From positions 1 through 12,628 of the forward strand of contig CABSAN010000059.1 of assembly GCA_902475785.1 (NCBI GenBank): a DNA stretch of 12,628 nucleotides, in the 5' to 3' direction. The stretch is from an uncultured Collinsella sp. (GTDB taxonomy: Bacteria; Actinomycetota; Coriobacteriia; Coriobacteriales; Coriobacteriaceae). The first letter of the stretch is position 1, and each line of letters starts with the position of its first letter. Positions 5,801 through 11,736 of this stretch are shown here, piece by piece. The notes under the pieces are model-generated. The model made no database searches. It worked only from the letters and a program-made list of their open reading frames with translations, and was not told the origin of the DNA. A program made the translations under genes and the position numbers.

Positions 5801-6658
5801 TTACTCTGCTTTGCCCACAGAGTTGAGGTTGGTCATGCGGATCTTAACCAGCTCGGTGATCTCACGCATGCCCTCCTTGGCCGGCTTCTTGGGGTCGAAG
5901 CAGGCGGGGTTCTCGGCCATGTAGGCCATGAAGCCCTTGGTGTAGGCCTGACGCAGCTCGGTGGCGTAGTTAACCTTGCAGATGCCGTTCTTCACAGCCT
6001 CGGCAACCTGCTCATCGGGCACACCGGAGGTGCCGTGCAGAACCAGCGGCACGTCGACGGCGTCGCGGATGGCCTTGACCACGGACTGCTCGATGTGCGG
6101 ATCGCTCGTGTACACACCGTGGCTGGTGCCAACGCCAATAGCGAGAGAGGTGCAGCCAGTGCGCTCGACGAACTCCTTGGCCTCAGCCGGATCGGTGTAG
6201 GGGCTCTCGCCCTCAACCGCGGGACCGTCGTCCTCCTTGCCGCCAACCTTGCCGAGCTCTGCCTCGACGGGCACGCCCATGGCGCGGCCAGCATCGGCGA
6301 CGGACTTGGTCAGGGCGATGTTGTCCTCGAAGGACTCGTGCGAACCGTCGATCATGACAGAGGTGTAGCCCGTGCGGAAAGCCTGCATGCAGCGGTCATA
6401 GCCATCGCCGTGATCGAGGTGCAGAGCGACGGGCACGGAAGCGCGCTCGGCAGCAGCCTTGACCATGCCGTAGAAGTAGTCCAGACCAGCGGTCTTGATG
6501 GTGCCCGGGGTGGTCTGCATGATGACGGGGGACTTGGTCTCCTCGGCAGCGGCCAGAACGGCCATAACAAACTCGAGGTTCTCGACGTTGAACGCGCCGA
6601 CGGCGTAGTGGCCGGCCTGAGCGTCCTTGAGCATCTTTTCGGTGGTAACAAGTGCCAT
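5801..6658 (-). CDS. Class II (zinc) ketose-bisphosphate aldolase, KbaY/GatY/FbaA type
   Basis: A 285-residue cytoplasmic enzyme that reversibly cleaves a ketose 1,6-bisphosphate into dihydroxyacetone phosphate and glyceraldehyde 3-phosphate. Catalytic Asp82 and zinc ligands His83 (LHLDHGDG), His180 (GTSHGVY) and His208 (LVLHGTSG) fall at the same numbers as in E. coli KbaY. VEAELGKVGGKEDD, the phosphate-binding region and NYATEL are also family signatures. Length equals that of KbaY/GatY and B. subtilis FbaA. TTPGTIKTAG near residue 50 looks more like GatY than FbaA. Tagatose 1,6-bisphosphate and fructose 1,6-bisphosphate are both possible substrates, and this could be the organism's glycolytic aldolase. 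The start at 6658 is chosen over an in-frame ATG at 6799 because AGGAG lies nine bases upstream and the family begins here. It is divergent from a DeoR-family regulator. Confidence 0.92.
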   Translation of the reverse strand: MALVTTEKMLKDAQAGHYAVGAFNVENLEFVMAVLAAAEETKSPVIMQTTPGTIKTAGLDYFYGMVKAAAERASVPVALHLDHGDGYDRCMQAFRTGYTSVMIDGSHESFEDNIALTKSVADAGRAMGVPVEAELGKVGGKEDDGPAVEGESPYTDPAEAKEFVERTGCTSLAIGVGTSHGVYTSDPHIEQSVVKAIRDAVDVPLVLHGTSGVPDEQVAEAVKNGICKVNYATELRQAYTKGFMAYMAENPACFDPKKPAKEGMREITELVKIRMTNLNSVGKAE

Positions 6659-6715
6659 GAGCGTTTGCTCCTCTCCCTCGCCCGCATCTGGACATCGGGC
6701 GTAGTTGTTCACAAG

Positions 6716-6749
6716 GCGTTTTACCTTGCGTTTTACTGCGCTCATTGTA
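6716..6749 (-). promoter_or_regulatory. Candidate aldolase promoter -10 and tandem operator repeat
   Basis: On the minus strand TACAAT (6749-6744) is a plausible -10 element without a clear -35. Immediately downstream GTAAAACGC occurs twice, at 6736-6728 and 6724-6716, as direct repeats with a 12-bp period. DeoR-family repressors often bind repeated short sites, so this is a candidate operator for the divergent DeoR gene product. The position just after the expected transcription start would suit repression. Confidence 0.35.
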
Positions 6750-6863
6750 TGAAAATCGACGGCGTCGCACGTATGAGATATCACCGGCACACAGGTCAAG
6801 ACACTCGTTTTTGAAAAGCAAACGGAAGGGATTCGCGCCGGATCCCTCTATACGACATTGCAG

Positions 6864-6936
6864 TTTTCAAGCGAATCATCTTTCTTTTATAGAAAAGATA
6901 AGTAATCGAAAGGTGTTTTCTTATCCAAAAAGAAAA
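6864..6936 (+). promoter_or_regulatory. AT-rich promoter region of the DeoR-family gene
   Basis: TTTTCA (6864-6869) and TATAGA (6888-6893) with an 18-bp spacer form a fair promoter. Two inverted repeats surround it: ATCTTT-N10-AAAGAT (6878-6899) and TTTTCTT-N7-AAGAAAA (6916-6936). The stretch is far more AT-rich than the rest of the window. These repeats could be operator sites, but no known consensus is matched. No gene is seen elsewhere in 6659-6992. Confidence 0.4.
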
Positions 6937-6992
6937 TGAACGAAAATAGAGTCAACACAATTCCTGCAAATTTGGCCGAGAATGGAGCAGCT

Positions 6993-7796
6993 ATGGCCCA
7001 CGCAACAACCCGAGCCTTCGCCGATGAGCGTCGTGCCGCCATCATGGAGATGCTCGAGCATAACGCCTCGGTGCAGGTGGCAGAAATTGCCCAGACCTTT
7101 GGCGTGTCCTCCGTCACCGCCCGCGCCGACCTGGACGCCCTCGCCGAAGCAGGCAAGCTGCGCCGCACACATGGTGGTGCCGTATCGCTCCACAAACGCC
7201 TGACCGTTTCCACGCAGGATCGCCGCATCAACGTCAACGTCGCCGCCAAGCAGGCCATCGCACAAAGCGCCATCGAGCTCGTCAACGACGGCGACACGCT
7301 GCTCGTCGACTCGGGTACCACCGCGCTCGAGTTTGTCCGGCTCCTCGACCAGCGCAACGGCATCACCGTCATCACGGCAGACATTACCATTGCCGATTAC
7401 ATCGACGAGAGCATGCCCTCGGTCGATGTCGTCATGCTGGGCGGGGCGCTGCGCAAAGGCCATCGTTATTTGTACGGACCGCTCACTATGCAGGCGCTCC
7501 AAATGGTCCATGCCGATCTGGCCGTCATGTGCCCCGGCGCCTTTGTCTCCAGCTGCGGCTTTACGACCGACTTTCCCCAGATGGCCGAGACCAAAACGGC
7601 TATGATCGCCGCGGCCCATCAAAGCGTCGCCCTCATGGACGCCAGCAAGGTTAACGGACGCGGCATGTACCGCTTTGCCGAGCTGACCGATGTCGACACC
7701 ATCATGATGGACCGTGACCCCGATCATGCCGTCGCCACCTCAATCGCCGAGGCCACCGACAGCGCCCACCCAAATCTCGTCATCGCCGGCGCTTAA
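6993..7796 (+). CDS. DeoR/GlpR-family transcriptional regulator
   Basis: A 267-residue protein with the DeoR layout. The N-terminal winged helix-turn-helix (about residues 12-60) includes ERRAAIMEML, VAEIAQTFGVSSVTARADLDALAEAG and RRTHGGAV. The C-terminal sugar-phosphate sensing domain has the family's DSGTT motif (LVDSGTTALEFVRLL) and GGALRKGHRYLYGP. Members usually repress sugar catabolism genes and are relieved by a phosphorylated sugar. Because it is divergent from the aldolase gene, it probably controls that gene and itself; the inducer is inferred to be a sugar phosphate. The ATG at 6993 has GGAG five bases upstream. An in-frame ATG at 6936 would add 19 residues but has only a poor ribosome binding site. 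The gene ends six bases before a REP-like repeat. Confidence 0.9.
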   Translation: MAHATTRAFADERRAAIMEMLEHNASVQVAEIAQTFGVSSVTARADLDALAEAGKLRRTHGGAVSLHKRLTVSTQDRRINVNVAAKQAIAQSAIELVNDGDTLLVDSGTTALEFVRLLDQRNGITVITADITIADYIDESMPSVDVVMLGGALRKGHRYLYGPLTMQALQMVHADLAVMCPGAFVSSCGFTTDFPQMAETKTAMIAAAHQSVALMDASKVNGRGMYRFAELTDVDTIMMDRDPDHAVATSIAEATDSAHPNLVIAGA

Positions 7797-7801
7797 ACAA
7801 A

Positions 7802-7838
7802 AACCACCACAAAGGTGCCTGTCCCCTTTGTGGTGGTT
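7802..7838. repeat. REP-like palindrome, copy 3
   Basis: AACCACCACAAAG (7802-7814) pairs perfectly with 7826-7838 around the 11-nt loop GTGCCTGTCCC, the same loop and orientation as copy 2. It sits at the convergent junction between the DeoR-family gene and the flavo-diiron gene, and may terminate both transcripts, although no long T-run follows. Confidence 0.75.
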
Positions 7839-7870
7839 GTGATGGTTGAGCGTCAAAAGTGAACGTGTCG

Positions 7871-9031
7871 CTACTTGGAGAGCTCGTCGGCGAGGGCCTC
7901 GATCTGGGCGCGCGAGGCGTCGTTGAGCGAGCCCAGCACAGTCACCTTGTTCTGCGTCAGGGTGATGTCCTTCATGCCCTCGAGCTCCTTGGTCATAACC
8001 TTGGCAGCTGCGGGCGCCCAGGAACCGGACTCGACAAGCGCCACGGTGCGGTTCTGGTAGGCATGCTCGGCGAGCGTGTGGATAAAGGTGCTCATGCACG
8101 GGAAGATCTCGCCCTGATAGGTAATGGAGGCGAGCACCAGACGGTCGTAGCGGAACGCATCCTCAACGGCCTCGGCCATGTCGTCGCGAGCCAGGTCAAA
8201 GACGGAGACCTTCTGGCCGCGAGCCTCGAGCGCAGATGCGAGCTCCTCGACGGCAGCCTTCAGATGGCCATACACGCTCGCATAGGCGATCGTGATGCCC
8301 TCGTCTTCGGGCTGATAGCTCGACCAGGTGTTATAGGTGTCGAGGTAGTAGCCCAGGTTCTCGGTCAGCACGGGGCCGTGGAGCGGGCAGATAATCTGAA
8401 TGTCCAGGTCGGCGGCCTTCTTGAGCACGGCCTGCACGAACTTGCCGAACTTACCGACGATGCCAAAGTAGTAGCGGCGAGCCTCGCAAGCCCACCCCTC
8501 GGGATCCTCGATGTCGTTGGCGCCAAACTTGCCAAAGCCGTCGGCACTAAAGAGCACCTTGTCGGTGGACTCGTAGGAGAAGATCACCTCGGGCCAGTGA
8601 ACGTTGGGGGCGCCGATAAAGGTCAGGCTGTGGCCGCCCAGGTCGAGCACGTCGCCCTCTTTGACGACCATCTTGCGCTCGGGGTAGTCGGTGCCAAAGT
8701 AGTTGACCATCATGCGGAAGGCACCCATGCTGGCCACGATCTGTGCCTGGGGATAGCGCTCCATAAAGGCAGCGATACCGGCGGAGTGATCGGGCTCCAT
8801 GTGATGGACGACCAGGTAGTCGGGCGTACGGCCATCGAGCACGGCCTCGAGGTTGCCGAGCCACTCGTCAACAAAACCGCCGTCGACTGAATCGGCGACA
8901 GCGATCTTTTCGCCCAAGATAACGTAGCTGTTGTATGCCATACCGTTCTCGGACACATCGTACTGGCCCTCGAACAGGTCAATGTCGTGATCGTCGACAC
9001 CGATGTAGCGGATATCCTTGGTGATCTCCAT
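7871..9031 (-). CDS. Flavo-diiron protein (FprA-type flavoprotein), O2 or NO reductase
   Basis: A 386-residue soluble protein with a metallo-beta-lactamase-like domain (about 1-245) followed by a flavodoxin-like domain (about 247-386). The di-iron ligands are all visible: His77, Glu79, Asp81 and His82 in HHMEPDHSAG, His145 in NVHWPE, Asp164 in SADGFGKFG and His218 in PLHGPV. The FMN-binding loop reads YASVYGHLKAA. There is no fused rubredoxin or flavin reductase domain, so electrons must come from separate partners. Family members in anaerobes reduce oxygen to water or NO to N2O as a protective measure; which applies is not visible. The start at 9031 is supported by AGGAGG nine bases upstream; an in-frame ATG at 9094 gives an unlikely extension. 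It follows the LacI-type gene on the same strand but has its own promoter-like sequence. Confidence 0.92.
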   Translation of the reverse strand: MEITKDIRYIGVDDHDIDLFEGQYDVSENGMAYNSYVILGEKIAVADSVDGGFVDEWLGNLEAVLDGRTPDYLVVHHMEPDHSAGIAAFMERYPQAQIVASMGAFRMMVNYFGTDYPERKMVVKEGDVLDLGGHSLTFIGAPNVHWPEVIFSYESTDKVLFSADGFGKFGANDIEDPEGWACEARRYYFGIVGKFGKFVQAVLKKAADLDIQIICPLHGPVLTENLGYYLDTYNTWSSYQPEDEGITIAYASVYGHLKAAVEELASALEARGQKVSVFDLARDDMAEAVEDAFRYDRLVLASITYQGEIFPCMSTFIHTLAEHAYQNRTVALVESGSWAPAAAKVMTKELEGMKDITLTQNKVTVLGSLNDASRAQIEALADELSK

Positions 9032-9047
9032 CAGGCAAAGCCTCCTA

Positions 9048-9074
9048 GATAGACAAAAGAACCCGTCTATCATA
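9048..9074 (-). promoter_or_regulatory. Candidate promoter and inverted repeat before the flavo-diiron gene
   Basis: On the minus strand TGTTATGAT ends at 9069, giving an extended -10 element (TGn-TATGAT, hexamer 9074-9069). Overlapping and following it is the perfect inverted repeat GATAGAC-N10-GTCTATC (9048-9071), between the -10 and the AGGAGG ribosome binding site. It could be an operator for an unseen regulator or a leader hairpin. No matching known site is claimed. Confidence 0.42.
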
Positions 9075-9145
9075 ACACTCGCCTTCATAGCCACGGCTAT
9101 CCGTCAGCATCCTTACCGATTGTAATTGAGGCGGAATATACTGCC

Positions 9146-9161
9146 GTTTACCTGCGTAAAC
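9146..9161 (-). terminator. Short hairpin at the stop codon of the LacI-family gene
   Basis: GTTTAC and GTAAAC pair perfectly around a 4-nt loop, starting at the last base of the stop codon. It has no T-run after it, so termination is doubtful. It resembles in placement the hairpin at 513-540. Confidence 0.3.
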
Positions 9162-10192
9162 TATGAGCGTGGTATCGCCGTGCTATGTCGGATAATGAGC
9201 TGGCCGGGAATACGAATGGCAACGGTTTTGCCCGCCGTACCCGCCTCGGGAACCGCATGCTCAAACACCTCGCGTCCGCGCTGATGTAGATCGAATCGCA
9301 CGGTCGTGAGCTCGTTGTGTGCCACAAAATCATCGAGCGAATCGTCGACGCCCACCACGCTCACGTCCTCGGGCACGCGCAGGCCGCTATCACGCAGCGC
9401 GGCAATCGCGCCATTTGCCATCTGATCGTTTGCCGCATAGATCGCCGTCATGGTGTGATCGTGCTCGGCCAGGTACCTGCCGGCCTCGTAGCCGCTGTTG
9501 GCAGACCAGTCGCCCTCGAGCGGCTCTGCCGGCTCGACGTGTTTACGCTCGAGCGCATCCTGCCAACCGGCGCGACGAAATTGCTCGTCGACCGAGAACG
9601 ACGGGCCGCCAATATAGCGAATCTGCCCGTGCCCCAGCTCAAACAGGTGATTCATAAGCAAGAGCGAGCAGCCGTAATGATCGGAGTCGACCGTGGTCAC
9701 CCGCGGGTGCGCGTACATGGTGACGATGACCGTGCCAATGCCCGGCAGTGGATCAAACGTCTCAAAATCGGGCGCCATACGACTCATGCCGATGATGATG
9801 CCGTCCACCGGCAGTGCGGCCATACGACGCGTGGCCTCGGCAAGCGAAAACTCCTCGGTCTTGGACATCTCGACCAGCGTGATGGCGCAATTATGCTCGC
9901 GAGCAGCGCTGGCGATGCCGTCGATCATTGAGAGGTTGCCAAACTTGGTGACATCGTTGATGCATAGGCCGACCGAATGGTAACGGCCGTCGCGCAGCGA
10001 GCGACCGGCATAACTCGGACGAAAGCCGAGCTCTTGCATAGCAGCCTGCACGCGCTGGCGCGTCTGTTCGTTAACGTTGGGCAAGCCGTTGGCGACGCGC
10101 GAAACCGTCTGCTGAGAAACGCCAGCAGCGCGGGCGACGTCGGCCATGGAGACCGGACGCGTACCTGTATCGTTGGACGGGCGCCTTGCCAC
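9161..10192 (-). CDS. LacI/GalR-family transcriptional regulator
   Basis: A 343-residue repressor-type protein. The N-terminal LacI helix-turn-helix and hinge region spans about residues 14-65 (MADVARAAGVSQQTVSRVANG, then ELGFRPSYAGRSLR). The rest is a periplasmic-binding-protein-like sensor domain with GIIIGMSRM, GHGQIRYIGG and the typical VPEDVSVVGVDD near the end. Start is GTG at 10192, supported by AAGGTGAT just upstream; an in-frame ATG 45 bases later would leave no room before the helix-turn-helix and lacks a ribosome binding site. It is divergent from galK, and the region between them has three copies of an operator-like motif, so it likely represses galKT and itself, with galactose or a related sugar as inducer. 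That link is inference. Confidence 0.92.
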   Translation of the reverse strand: MARRPSNDTGTRPVSMADVARAAGVSQQTVSRVANGLPNVNEQTRQRVQAAMQELGFRPSYAGRSLRDGRYHSVGLCINDVTKFGNLSMIDGIASAAREHNCAITLVEMSKTEEFSLAEATRRMAALPVDGIIIGMSRMAPDFETFDPLPGIGTVIVTMYAHPRVTTVDSDHYGCSLLLMNHLFELGHGQIRYIGGPSFSVDEQFRRAGWQDALERKHVEPAEPLEGDWSANSGYEAGRYLAEHDHTMTAIYAANDQMANGAIAALRDSGLRVPEDVSVVGVDDSLDDFVAHNELTTVRFDLHQRGREVFEHAVPEAGTAGKTVAIRIPGQLIIRHSTAIPRS

Positions 10193-10285
10193 AGGATCAC
10201 CTTCACCCTTGCGAGATCTGAATAGCGTGAATGCCGGCCTGGGCAGAAATACATCCCGCGCCGAGGCCCGCTATCGTCGGACGCA

Positions 10286-10298
10286 TGTTAACGTACTC
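10286..10298 (-). promoter_or_regulatory. Operator-like motif, copy 1
   Basis: TGTTAACGTACTC, the reverse complement of GAGTACGTTAACA at copy 2. It lies 94 bp upstream of the LacI-family start codon, in the likely leader of that gene, which would suit autorepression by a roadblock. Confidence 0.65.
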
Positions 10299-10325
10299 TA
10301 CTTTTTCTATCTGCATCTCTTCTGC

Positions 10326-10331
10326 TTTATA
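10326..10331 (-). promoter_or_regulatory. Candidate -10 of the LacI-family gene
   Basis: TATAAA on the minus strand; with a 17-bp spacer the -35 would be TGAACG, only a partial match. The expected transcription start would be about 20 bases before operator copy 1. Confidence 0.3.
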
Positions 10332-10403
10332 AGTCCATACGGCAGTACCGTTCACGGCTGTATTTCTACCGATTACCAGATTCTCAAAAAGTGACAAGAG
10401 TTG

Positions 10404-10412
10404 TGTTATGAG
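10404..10412 (+). promoter_or_regulatory. Candidate extended -10 of galK
   Basis: TGTTATGAG gives a TGn extension followed by TATGAG; no good -35 is seen. It overlaps operator copy 2 and would place transcription start inside that operator, leaving a leader of roughly 110 nt that carries copy 3. Confidence 0.35.
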
Positions 10413-10422
10413 TACGTTAACA
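10405..10422 (+). promoter_or_regulatory. Operator-like motif, copy 2
   Basis: The core GAGTACGTTAACA (10410-10422) has three copies in this region. The longer 17-mer GTTATGAGTACGTTAAC (10405-10421) is repeated exactly, inverted, at 10474-10490. The core is roughly symmetrical about a central ACGT, with a CG centre as common for LacI-family operators. Confidence 0.7.
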
Positions 10423-10472
10423 TAGCCCGTAACGTGCGGCATCGTGAACACTTGGTTCATGCCGCTTTAAGT

Positions 10473-10490
10473 TGTTAACGTACTCATAAC
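10473..10490 (-). promoter_or_regulatory. Operator-like motif, copy 3
   Basis: TGTTAACGTACTC (10473-10485) lies within the exact inverted copy of the 17-mer at 10405-10421. Its centre is 63 bp from that of copy 2, close to six helical turns, and it is about 40 bp before the galK start codon. Apart from the three motifs and the promoter candidates, 10193-10530 shows no gene. Confidence 0.7.
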
Positions 10491-10530
10491 GACGCAAAAC
10501 TCACCCGTGCGCACCAAGGAAAGGACTCCC

Positions 10531-11736
10531 ATGACCACTCCCGACGAAAAGACATTCGCCACGCTCACCAAGCTGTTTGAGGAGGAGTTTGGCCCCATCG
10601 GCGACCGCCAGGTGCTCTACGTGCACGCGCCCGGCCGTTCCGAGATCAGCGGCAACCACACCGACCACGAGGGCGGCCACGTTATCGCCGGCTCGCTCGA
10701 TGTCGCCGTTGACGGCATTGCCGTAGCGACCGACACCAACAAGGTCCGCGTTGCCGATGAGGGCTACCCTACCTTTGAGATCACGCTCGACACGCTGGAT
10801 ATTCAAGAGTCCGAGAAGGGCACGTCCGCAAGCCTCGTGCGCGGTATGGCCCACGAGGTCGCAGCCCTTGGCGTTGAGCCCCAGGGCTTCGACTTCGCCT
10901 TCACCTGCTCCGTCCCCTCGGGCGGCGGCCTATCCAGCTCCGCTGCCGTCGAGGCCGCGTACGGTCGTGCCATGGAGACGCTCTGGGGCGCGCCCGCGAT
11001 TGAGCCCGTAGCACTCGCCCAGATGAGCCAGCGCACCGAGAACAACTATTATGGCAAGCCCTGCGGTCTTATGGACCAGGCCGCCGTTTGCTTGGGCGGC
11101 CTCGCCTACATGGACTTTGAGGACCAGGCTCAGCCTAAAACCCAGAAGCTCGAGCTCAACTTTGAAGATCACGGTTATGCGCTCGTGCTCGTTAAGGTCG
11201 GTGCCGACCACGTGGCCGCCACCGACGACTACGCAGCCGTTCCGCGCGAGATGCAGGACGTCGCCGCCGAGTTTGGCAAGGCACGCCTATGCGAGGTAAA
11301 CGTTGCCGACTTTGACGCCAAACTCCCCGAGCTGCGCGCCAAGCTGGGCGACCGCGCCTGCCTGCGCGCCGTTCACTACTGGTACGAGAACGGCCTGGTC
11401 GATAAGCGCTGGGCAGCTCTGAACGCCGGCGACATCGACCGGTTCCTGGTCCTGACGCGCGAGTCCGGCGCCAGCTCCGCCATGTACCTGCAGAATGTTG
11501 TTGCCAAGCTGGGCTCCGAGCAGCCTTCCATGTATGCCCTAGCGCTGGCCGAGCATGTGCTCGACGGCCGCGGCGCCGTGCGCATCCACGGCGGCGGCTT
11601 TGGCGGCACCATTCAGGCCTTCGTGCCGCTCAATCTGGTCGACACCTTTATCACCAAGATGAACGGCTGGCTGGGCGAGGACTCTGCCCGCCACTACGCA
11701 ATTTCTGACAAGGGGGCTTACGCGGCATGGCTGTAA
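10531..11736 (+). CDS. galK: Galactokinase
   Basis: A 401-residue GHMP-family kinase that phosphorylates galactose with ATP to galactose 1-phosphate, the first committed Leloir step. The galactokinase signature is present in the form PGRSEISGNHTDHEGG (residues 34-49), as is the ATP loop PSGGGLSSSAA (129-139). The catalytic Asp lies in CGLMDQ (about 182) and the C-terminal GHMP motif in HGGGFGGT (about 353-360). NHTDH in place of the EHTDY of E. coli is, as far as I know, common in Gram-positive relatives. The ATG at 10531 has AAAGGA five bases upstream; an in-frame GTG at 10507 is less likely. galT overlaps its end, so the two form an operon. Expression is probably controlled by the divergent LacI-family protein. 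Confidence 0.95.
   Translation: MTTPDEKTFATLTKLFEEEFGPIGDRQVLYVHAPGRSEISGNHTDHEGGHVIAGSLDVAVDGIAVATDTNKVRVADEGYPTFEITLDTLDIQESEKGTSASLVRGMAHEVAALGVEPQGFDFAFTCSVPSGGGLSSSAAVEAAYGRAMETLWGAPAIEPVALAQMSQRTENNYYGKPCGLMDQAAVCLGGLAYMDFEDQAQPKTQKLELNFEDHGYALVLVKVGADHVAATDDYAAVPREMQDVAAEFGKARLCEVNVADFDAKLPELRAKLGDRACLRAVHYWYENGLVDKRWAALNAGDIDRFLVLTRESGASSAMYLQNVVAKLGSEQPSMYALALAEHVLDGRGAVRIHGGGFGGTIQAFVPLNLVDTFITKMNGWLGEDSARHYAISDKGAYAAWL

Noticed and set aside
6659..6799. N-terminal extension of the aldolase
   Set aside because: The added 47 residues are basic and unlike any class II aldolase, and AGGAG stands at the right distance from the ATG at 6658.
5687..6814. Plus-strand open frame of 375 codons opposite the aldolase gene
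   Set aside because: The aldolase has all its catalytic residues; the opposite frame is a low-complexity Gly/Leu/Ala shadow that starts inside the palindrome.
709..7838. CRISPR array made of the CCACCAC repeats
   Set aside because: The three copies are in mixed orientation, are not evenly spaced and lack spacers and cas genes.
7859..8890. Plus-strand open frame of 343 codons opposite the flavo-diiron gene
   Set aside because: It is a shadow of a gene with complete di-iron ligands and has no motif of its own.
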